DNA of 20,219 bases from assembly GCA_946885765.1 (NCBI GenBank), contig CAMPHD010000016.1:1-20219 (forward strand), given 5' to 3'. This stretch comes from an uncultured Thalassospira sp. GTDB taxonomy: Bacteria; Pseudomonadota; Alphaproteobacteria; Rhodospirillales_A; Thalassospiraceae. This document shows, piece after piece, positions 14,740 to 20,219 of the stretch. Position numbers and translations under genes: made by a program. The notes beneath the pieces are model-generated. The model had not been told where the DNA came from, ran no database searches, and saw nothing but the letters and a program-made list of their open reading frames with translations. The first letter of the stretch is position 1. The number at the start of each line of letters is the position of its first letter.

Positions 14740-17139
14740 TTGTCGCGCGGATCGTACGGCTTTTTACAACGGAAGTCGCTTAGCAGCCGATTGCTTTTCA
14801 TCGCGCTGCCGCTGGTTTCCTTGTTCTCCCTCGCCCTGTTCGTTGTCTTCGGATACGTCAGCTATACGGTGCTGCGCGATGATCTGAACGAAAAAATCGA
14901 ACAAACCGCCGATATCAATGCCCGCGTTCTGGCGACACCTTTCTGGTATCTTGATGTCGACAACATCGAATCAGCCCTGAACGCCATGAGCCGGGACCGC
15001 GACATTGTCGCCGTGCAGGCCTTGGGCGCCGATGGCACCGAATTTGCCCATACCGGCGTATCCCAATCCGAGTTGAACGACACCCTGCGTCTGTCGCGGC
15101 GCGTGTTCTTTGAACGCAATAATGTCCGCCATGACGTCGGCGAACTGGTGATCTATTTCACAGAAGCACGCGTTCAGGATTTGCTGTTCCGCCGGATGGT
15201 GATCGACATGATCCTGTTCGGTTTGCTGATTGCGGTTGTGGCTGCAAGCCTCCTGATCGCGAACAAGCGTTCGATCAAGGAACCGCTGAACCGGCTTTTG
15301 CATTCCATCCGCATGACCAAACATGGTCGTCTGCGCCGCCCGGTGGAATGGAACAGTGCGGACGAACTGGGCCTTCTGATCCGTGAATATAACGAAATGG
15401 TCGCCCTGCAGGGACAGGCACAGGAAGAAGCCCAGCGCAAACAGGCCCTTCTCGAAGCGACCCTTCACAATATCGGTCAGGGGATATGCCTGTTCGATCA
15501 GGACCTCAACCTGATGGTCTGGAACGAACGTTATATCGAATTGCTGAACCTGCCGCGTGATCTGGTCAAGGAAGGCACGCCGCTTTCCGATATTCTGCGT
15601 TTCAACGCCGAACGCGGCGAATATGGCGATGTCAGCATTCAGGCGCTGATTTCCGACCGTGTCGCGATTGCGCGCCGTCGCGAACCGTATCGCATGGAAC
15701 GCACCCGCCCGAATGGCCGGGTCGTTCAGGTTGATCATAACCCGATGCCCGGCGGCGGTTACGTCGCGACCTATACCGACATTACCGAACGCAAACAGAC
15801 CGAAGCCCGCATGCGCCATCTGGCCGTGCATGACGTGCTGACCAGCCTGCCGAACCGTACCCTGTTCCTGGATCGCCTGCGTCAGGCATTGCTGTCCGCC
15901 CGCCGGTTCCAGCGCGGGGTCACGGTCCTGTTTGTCGACCTTGACCGGTTCAAGGACATCAATGATCACTTTGGCCATGACGTTGGCGATCTGATGATTC
16001 AGGAAATGGGGCAGCGCCTGTCGCGGATCATCCGTGATTCCGATACCGCCGCCCGCCTTGGCGGCGATGAATTCGCCATCATCCAGACGGATGTGCAGAA
16101 CATCGAAGACACCATCGCCCTTGCCCAGCGCATCATCGACGAACTTTGCCAGCCGTTCGATTGCCGTGGCATCCGCCTGCATTCGACGGCCAGTGTCGGC
16201 ATCACACTGTTCCCGGAAGACGGTGAAAACCCCGAACAGCTGGTCAAAAACGCCGATATGGCGATGTATGCCGCCAAGGCCGAAGGGCGCAACAATTACC
16301 GCTTCTTCCTGCCGTCGATGCACGAGAGGGTCAAGGAACGCAAAACGATCGAAGAAGATCTGCGCAACGCGCTCGAATATGACCAGCTTGAACTTTACTA
16401 TCAGCCGAAAATCGATTGCCGCACCGAAAAGGTCGTCGGGGCAGAGGCGCTGGTACGCTGGCACCACCCGGATCGTGGCATGATCCTGCCGGGCGAGTTT
16501 ATTTCGGTGGCCGAGGAATGCGGCCTGATCAACCGACTGGGTGCGTGGGTTCTGGACAAGGCCTGCAAACAGACGCAAATCTGGCGTGAAACCACCTTGC
16601 CGGGGCTTCGCATTGCGGTAAACCTGTCACCGGCACAGTTCCAGGACGCCGAACTGGTCAGTTCCGTCACCCAGATCATGGATCAGACCCGCCTGCCCGA
16701 TGGCACGCTGGAACTTGAAATCACGGAATCGATCCTGATGAACAACCCGGAAAAAGCCGTTTCGACCTTGAACGAGCTTAAGGCCCTTGGCGTGCGCATC
16801 GCGATTGACGATTTCGGTACCGGTTATTCCTCGCTGAACTATCTGAAACGTTTCCCGGTTTCCTCGATCAAGATCGACCGGTCATTTGTCAACGACATCC
16901 ATGTCGATATGGATGACAAGGCGATTGTCGATGCGGTGATCGGATTGGGTCACAGCCTTAACCTTGAAGTCGTCGCCGAAGGTGTGGAAGAAGTCGAACA
17001 GCACGAATATCTGCGCGACAAGGGATGCGACTTCATTCAGGGCTTCCTGTTTGCCAAACCGTTGCCCGCCGCAACCTTTGAAAGCTGGGTTCTTGAACGC
17101 CATGGCCGCGAGCCAGCGCGAGTTGCCGTCAAAAGCTGA
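14740..17139 (+). CDS. Membrane PAS-GGDEF-EAL c-di-GMP turnover protein
   Basis: This 799-residue inner-membrane protein makes and/or breaks c-di-GMP. It has a transmembrane helix (about 17-42), a periplasmic sensor region (about 43-150), a second helix (about 153-175), a HAMP-like segment (about 176-230), a PAS-type domain (about 236-350), a GGDEF domain (360-520) and an EAL domain (535-785). The cyclase motif RLGGDEF (439-445) is intact, and the product-inhibition I-site RDSD (432-435) lies five residues before it. EAL motifs are also intact: EALVRW (569-574), NLSP (628-631), ITES (661-664), DDFGTGYSS (690-698), KIDRSF and AEGVE. Both activities are therefore possible. The start is TTG, supported by GAGGAG 8 nt upstream. 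The glycosylase-like gene follows by 15 nt. Confidence 0.93.
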   Translation: MSRGSYGFLQRKSLSSRLLFIALPLVSLFSLALFVVFGYVSYTVLRDDLNEKIEQTADINARVLATPFWYLDVDNIESALNAMSRDRDIVAVQALGADGTEFAHTGVSQSELNDTLRLSRRVFFERNNVRHDVGELVIYFTEARVQDLLFRRMVIDMILFGLLIAVVAASLLIANKRSIKEPLNRLLHSIRMTKHGRLRRPVEWNSADELGLLIREYNEMVALQGQAQEEAQRKQALLEATLHNIGQGICLFDQDLNLMVWNERYIELLNLPRDLVKEGTPLSDILRFNAERGEYGDVSIQALISDRVAIARRREPYRMERTRPNGRVVQVDHNPMPGGGYVATYTDITERKQTEARMRHLAVHDVLTSLPNRTLFLDRLRQALLSARRFQRGVTVLFVDLDRFKDINDHFGHDVGDLMIQEMGQRLSRIIRDSDTAARLGGDEFAIIQTDVQNIEDTIALAQRIIDELCQPFDCRGIRLHSTASVGITLFPEDGENPEQLVKNADMAMYAAKAEGRNNYRFFLPSMHERVKERKTIEEDLRNALEYDQLELYYQPKIDCRTEKVVGAEALVRWHHPDRGMILPGEFISVAEECGLINRLGAWVLDKACKQTQIWRETTLPGLRIAVNLSPAQFQDAELVSSVTQIMDQTRLPDGTLELEITESILMNNPEKAVSTLNELKALGVRIAIDDFGTGYSSLNYLKRFPVSSIKIDRSFVNDIHVDMDDKAIVDAVIGLGHSLNLEVVAEGVEEVEQHEYLRDKGCDFIQGFLFAKPLPAATFESWVLERHGREPARVAVKS

Positions 17140-17154
17140 TCAGGGTTTACCTGC

Positions 17155-17829
17155 ATGGCGTTACGTGCGTTTTCCGATATCATCGCCGAAACGGCTGCGC
17201 AAAAGGGCGGCATGGATGCCGTTCAATCCCGGCTGATCACCCCCAAAACCCCGAATGAAATCCGCGACATTCCAGCGGACCGATGGTTATCGGCGATGAC
17301 CATGTGCGTGTTTCAGGCAGGGTTTAGCTGGAAGGTGATTGAAAACAAATGGCCGAATTTTGAGGCCGCCTATGACGGGTTCGATATCGGCCGCTGGTCG
17401 ATGATGCATGACGGGGATATTGATCGCCTGATGGCAACCGACGGGCTTGTCGCCCACGCCCCCAAAATCAGATCCGTCGGCCCCAACGCCCATTTCCTGT
17501 GCCAGATCGAAGACAGGCAGGGCACGGTCGGCGCATGGTTTGCCGATTGGCAGATCGCCGATTATTGCGACAATCTGCGCATCGTTCAAAAAGGCGGATC
17601 GCGCCTTGGCGGTAAAACCGGGCAGATGTTCCTGCGCCGGATGGGAGTAGATACGCTGGTCTTTTCCAACGATGTGATCAAGGCCCTTAACCGTGAGGGT
17701 GTGGTGCCGAAAATGCCATCATCGGGCAAGGATTTTACCGCTGTTCAGGATGCGATTAATCACTGGCACGGCGAAACCGATCACCCCCTGACCCAGATCA
17801 GCCAGATACTGGCATTGTCGGTGGGCTGA
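17155..17829 (+). CDS. DNA-3-methyladenine glycosylase I (Tag)-like protein
   Basis: This 224-residue protein resembles the Tag family, which removes 3-methyladenine from DNA. The best match is FQAGFSWKVIENKWPNFEAAYDGFD (53-77), like the QAGLSW..ILKKRE..FD region of Tag, followed by a helix pattern with GLVAHAPKIRSVGPNA like GIIRHRGKI..IGNA. It is divergent: the N-terminal RCGW zinc-binding start and the C-terminal His/Cys ligands of E. coli Tag are absent, and the position of the base-contacting Glu38 is C51. It may be a zinc-free subgroup or have another substrate. It follows the GGDEF-EAL gene by 15 nt and is probably co-transcribed. A 14-bp hairpin overlaps its stop codon. Confidence 0.75.
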   Translation: MALRAFSDIIAETAAQKGGMDAVQSRLITPKTPNEIRDIPADRWLSAMTMCVFQAGFSWKVIENKWPNFEAAYDGFDIGRWSMMHDGDIDRLMATDGLVAHAPKIRSVGPNAHFLCQIEDRQGTVGAWFADWQIADYCDNLRIVQKGGSRLGGKTGQMFLRRMGVDTLVFSNDVIKALNREGVVPKMPSSGKDFTAVQDAINHWHGETDHPLTQISQILALSVG

Positions 17830-17848
17830 CTAGCCAGCCCACCGACAA
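17815..17848 (+). terminator. Long hairpin overlapping the tag-like stop codon, possible terminator
   Basis: A perfect 14-bp stem (17815-17828 with 17835-17848; core GTCGGTGGGCT / AGCCCACCGAC) with a 6-nt loop includes the TGA at 17827-17829. The downstream sequence AGTTATTT is only weakly T-rich. It sits between convergent genes and may terminate the + transcript. Confidence 0.5.
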
Positions 17849-17883
17849 AGTTATTTGGCCTTTAACAGAAATCCCCGTTTCCG

Positions 17884-18624
17884 TTACGCATTCATCCCGC
17901 TATCGACCGTGAATTCCGAACCGGTGACAACCTTTGCCTCCGGCCCGGCAAGCCATGCGACAAGCCCGGCTGTATCATTGGCATCGCTGTAATCGGGGAT
18001 GGCCATGACGCTGCGTGCGGCATCGGCGATATCGCCTTCTGCCGGGTTCATGTCTGTTTCGGTCGGTCCGGGGTGAACGATATTGACGGTGATCTTGCGT
18101 GGCCCCAAATCGCGGGCCGCCCCACGGGTAAAGCCGATAAGGGCCGATTTTGACAGGGCATAAAGGCTTAAGCCCGGCCATGGCACCTGATGCGCAAGGT
18201 TGCTGCCGGTCGTAATGATCCGACCGCCATCGGGCATATGCGCCAGTGCTGCCTTGGTCGCGACAAAGACAGCACGCACATTGACATCGACCGTCCGGTC
18301 GAACTGCTCGATGCTTAATTCATCGACCGGTCCCATTTCGATAATCCCGGCATTATTGACCAGAATATCGATCCTGCCGAATTTCGCGGCAGCTTCGTTA
18401 ATCGACGCCTCAATTTCCTGTGCTTTGCGGTTATCGGCCTTGATCGCCAATGCCACACCACCCGCCGCTTCGATTTCACCGGCAACGTCACGTGCCCGGT
18501 CCGGCGTGCTGACATAGGTGAAGGCAACTTTGGCACCTTCACGCGCCAGACGTTTTGCAATGGCGGCACCGATTCCACGGCTGCCGCCGGTAACGAATGC
18601 GACCTTTCCTGCAAGGTTCTGCAT
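17884..18624 (-). CDS. SDR family NAD(P)-dependent oxidoreductase
   Basis: This 246-residue classical short-chain dehydrogenase is probably NADP-linked and cytoplasmic; the substrate is unknown. Motifs seen are TGGSRGIG (12-19), the NNAG motif (90-93), the catalytic Ser141 (ITTGS), Tyr155 and Lys159 (YALSK), the HPGPTETDM segment after the active site, and the C-terminal TGSEFTVDSGM. The ATG at 18624 is chosen because GGAG lies 6 nt upstream; the ATG at 18636 in the same frame is part of the operator and would remove that spacing. It is transcribed divergently from a TetR gene with a shared operator that overlaps its SD, so it is almost certainly the repressor's target. FabG-like SDRs paired with TetR often act on xenobiotic carbonyls. 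Confidence 0.93.
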   Translation of the reverse strand: MQNLAGKVAFVTGGSRGIGAAIAKRLAREGAKVAFTYVSTPDRARDVAGEIEAAGGVALAIKADNRKAQEIEASINEAAAKFGRIDILVNNAGIIEMGPVDELSIEQFDRTVDVNVRAVFVATKAALAHMPDGGRIITTGSNLAHQVPWPGLSLYALSKSALIGFTRGAARDLGPRKITVNIVHPGPTETDMNPAEGDIADAARSVMAIPDYSDANDTAGLVAWLAGPEAKVVTGSEFTVDSGMNA

Positions 18625-18633
18625 GATGAACTC

Positions 18634-18717
18634 CATTTATGTAACGATCACTACACAATTCCTGACAGGCTTGCATTTTTCCGTCAAGTGATTTATTTAG
18701 TGATCGTTACATAAATG
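18634..18717. promoter_or_regulatory. Mirror-image TetR operator pair between the SDR gene and tetR
   Basis: The arms 18634-18653 and 18698-18717 are a perfect 20-bp inverted repeat separated by 44 bp. Each arm includes GTAACGATCACTA or its complement, and within it an imperfect dyad GTAnnGATCnnTAC centred on GATC. The outer ends are the ATG at 18636 (- strand) and the ATG at 18715 (+ strand). The arms probably bind two TetR dimers, one blocking each gene start. Confidence 0.8.
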
Positions 18718-18729
18718 GATGAGCACAAG

Positions 18730-19350
18730 ATGGCGCCACGCGGAAGACCACGCGCATTCGACCGGGACGACGCCTTGAACAAGGCATTGGCCCTGTTCTG
18801 GGAACGGGGATATGACAACACGTCCATGGCCGATCTGAGCGCAGCAATGGCATTGAGCCCGCCCAGCATCTATGCCGCCTTTGGCGGCAAGGAAACGCTG
18901 TTTGACGAGGTCATCACGCATTACACCAAACATCATGGCGCATCGATCTGGGAAAATCTGGACCGTTTCAAACTGGCACGGGAGGCAACACAGCATGTGC
19001 TGATCGCGTCCGCCAATGCCTTTACCCGCGATGATGCCCCGCGTGGCTGTCTGGTTGTTCTGGCGGCACCACAGGCGGAATCAAACCATGCAACGGTCAA
19101 TCAGACCCTGCGCGGCCATCGCCGCAAGGTGACGGAAATCCTGAAAAACCTGTATGAAGCAGGCTTGGATCGCGGCGACATCCCGCGTGGTACGAATATC
19201 GATAAAATGGCGAACTATTACGCGACCGTGCAGCATGGCATGTCGATCCAGGCCCGCGATGGCGCAACCCGCGACGAACTGATCGCCGTTGCCGAGGCCG
19301 CCATGGCAACCTGGCCAAGCCTGATCAGCACACCGCTGGCCAAAGCCTGA
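18730..19350 (+). CDS. TetR/AcrR family transcriptional regulator
   Basis: This 206-residue repressor has an N-terminal DNA-binding domain: RGRPRAFDRDDALNKALALFWERGYDNTS, then the HTH MADLSAAMALSPPSIYAAFGGKETLF (33-58). The C-terminal part is helical, as in TetR ligand-binding domains, with one cysteine in DAPRGCLVV. The start is uncertain: ATG 18730 gives the usual MAPRGRPR beginning, while ATG 18715 adds five residues but lies inside the operator arm and has no SD. I prefer 18730. It is divergent from the SDR gene and probably represses both that gene and itself through the 18634-18717 inverted repeat; the effector is unknown, possibly an electrophile or small carbonyl. Confidence 0.93.
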   Translation: MAPRGRPRAFDRDDALNKALALFWERGYDNTSMADLSAAMALSPPSIYAAFGGKETLFDEVITHYTKHHGASIWENLDRFKLAREATQHVLIASANAFTRDDAPRGCLVVLAAPQAESNHATVNQTLRGHRRKVTEILKNLYEAGLDRGDIPRGTNIDKMANYYATVQHGMSIQARDGATRDELIAVAEAAMATWPSLISTPLAKA

Positions 19351-19381
19351 AACCGGCCCCTACAGCAATCAATCGCCATAA

Positions 19382-20219
19382 TCAATAAATCGCGGTTCCG
19401 GCCCCTTCCGGCTTGCCGTCAGCCTTACGCGGGACCGGATGTTCTGTTGATTTACGATCCACCAGATCGACAATTTCGGAAATCACCCGGACCAGTTGGT
19501 AATCCTTGGGCGTATAGACCGCCGATACCCCCATCTGGCGCAGGACAAGCATATCCGCATCCGGGATGATGCCGCCAACAACGACGGGGATATGCCCCGC
19601 CCCTTGGGCGCGCAATCCATTCACAACCTCGCGCACCAGCGGCACATGCGACCCCGACAGGATCGAAAGCCCGATCACATGCGCGCCTTCGTCAATCGCG
19701 TTGCGCACCAGTTCATCGGGCGTCCAGCGAATGCCGTCATAAAGCACCTCGATCCCGGCATCGCCCGCCTTGACCGCGATCTGTTCCGCCCCGTTGGAAT
19801 GGCCATCCAGCCCCGGCTTGCCGACCAGCATCTTCATCCGTTCGCCAAGCTTTTCGGAAACTTCATCCACGCGACTGCGCAGTTTTTTGATGTCTTCTTC
19901 GTCGCCGGTCACGATCATTGATGTGATGCCGGTCGGCGCACGGTATTCGCCAAACACCTGCCGAAGCGTTTCCGACCATTCCCCGGTCGTGACCCCGGCA
20001 TGGGCGCAGGCAATCGAACTTTCCATGATGTTGCGGTCTTCGCGGGCGGCGGCTTCAAGACCGGCAAGGCTTTTGGCAACAACAGCCTGATCCCGGCCGG
20101 ATCGCCATTCTTTCAGTTTTCCGATCTGTTCCTGTTCGGCCATGTCATCGACCGTCAGGATCGATTTTTCACCCGATGTCAGGGGCGATGCTTCGGTTTC
20201 GGTATAGGCATTCACACCA
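19382..20219 (-). CDS. B12-dependent acyl-CoA mutase, MeaA/ethylmalonyl-CoA mutase type (C-terminal part; 5' end outside window)
   Basis: About 279 residues of the C-terminal end are visible; the frame runs open past the right edge, so the true start is outside. It includes the end of the catalytic barrel (GVNAYTETEASPL) and the cobalamin-binding domain: DGHSNG gives the DxHxxG motif with the cobalt-ligand His (codon 19801-19799), then GLSILSGSH and VVVGGIIPDAD, the usual B12 fold motifs. The pattern GKPGLDGHSNGAEQIAVKA matches MeaA-like ethylmalonyl-CoA mutases better than methylmalonyl-CoA mutase large subunits; this enzyme acts in the ethylmalonyl-CoA pathway for acetate assimilation. A GTG at 20215 is internal and not a start. 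The end lies 31 nt from the tetR stop (convergent). Confidence 0.88.
   Translation of the reverse strand, partial: GVNAYTETEASPLTSGEKSILTVDDMAEQEQIGKLKEWRSGRDQAVVAKSLAGLEAAAREDRNIMESSIACAHAGVTTGEWSETLRQVFGEYRAPTGITSMIVTGDEEDIKKLRSRVDEVSEKLGERMKMLVGKPGLDGHSNGAEQIAVKAGDAGIEVLYDGIRWTPDELVRNAIDEGAHVIGLSILSGSHVPLVREVVNGLRAQGAGHIPVVVGGIIPDADMLVLRQMGVSAVYTPKDYQLVRVISEIVDLVDRKSTEHPVPRKADGKPEGAGTAIY

Noticed and set aside
14971..16578. 535-codon open frame on the - strand inside the GGDEF-EAL gene
   Set aside because: The + strand frame has complete, ordered catalytic motifs. The antisense frame has no recognisable domain or SD-supported start.

Overview
The window reads as ordinary chromosome from a free-living alphaproteobacterium, most like the Rhodospirillales and Thalassospira-type marine bacteria. 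This is an inference from gene order and protein character: a split gcvPA/gcvPB glycine decarboxylase, an ispH-thrB-rnhA block, an ethylmalonyl-CoA mutase-type protein and alphaproteobacterial CheZ proteins. No rRNA, tRNA, CRISPR array, phage genes or intact transposase were seen. Genes are densely packed and SD-led, and most transcription units end in a clear hairpin terminator.

Layout. 1-352: 3' end of a CheZ-type CheY-P phosphatase whose tail carries two tandem CheY-binding-like motifs. 447-1025 (-): yqgE/algH. 1026-1651: a 626-nt gene-free stretch holding a 269-bp element with 24-bp perfect terminal inverted repeats and nested internal palindromes, plus two further hairpins. 1652-3889: DsbD/ScsB-like membrane thiol-disulfide reductase. 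4058-4540: Prx5-type peroxiredoxin. 4619-5023 (-): small protein with a degenerate GIY-YIG-like pattern. 5235-6140 (-): a second, full-length CheZ-type protein. 6344-10771 (-): glycine cleavage operon gcvT-gcvH-gcvPA-gcvPB, led by a tandem glycine riboswitch (about 10824-11047) and closed by a strong terminator. 11295-11843 (-): lipoprotein of unknown function. 12118-14522 (+): ispH-thrB-rnhA. 14740-17139 (+): membrane PAS-GGDEF-EAL protein with a TTG start, followed 15 nt later by a divergent DNA-3-methyladenine glycosylase I-like gene. 17884-18624 (-) and 18730-19350 (+): divergent SDR oxidoreductase and TetR regulator sharing a mirror-image operator. 19382-20219 (-): C-terminal part of a B12-dependent acyl-CoA mutase of the MeaA/ethylmalonyl-CoA mutase type, cut by the window edge.

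Functional themes. The gcv operon breaks down glycine to CO2, ammonia and 5,10-methylene-THF, and is probably switched on by glycine through the riboswitch. DsbD and peroxiredoxin are adjacent thiol-redox genes. Two CheZ paralogues and a dual-motif c-di-GMP protein point to motility and signalling control.

The least explained items are the structured 269-bp element, the doubled CheY-binding-like tail, the symmetric SDR/TetR operator that includes an ATG at each end, the 52-bp-spaced direct repeats upstream of the glycine riboswitch, and the GIY-YIG-like orphan. No clearly new multi-gene system was found.
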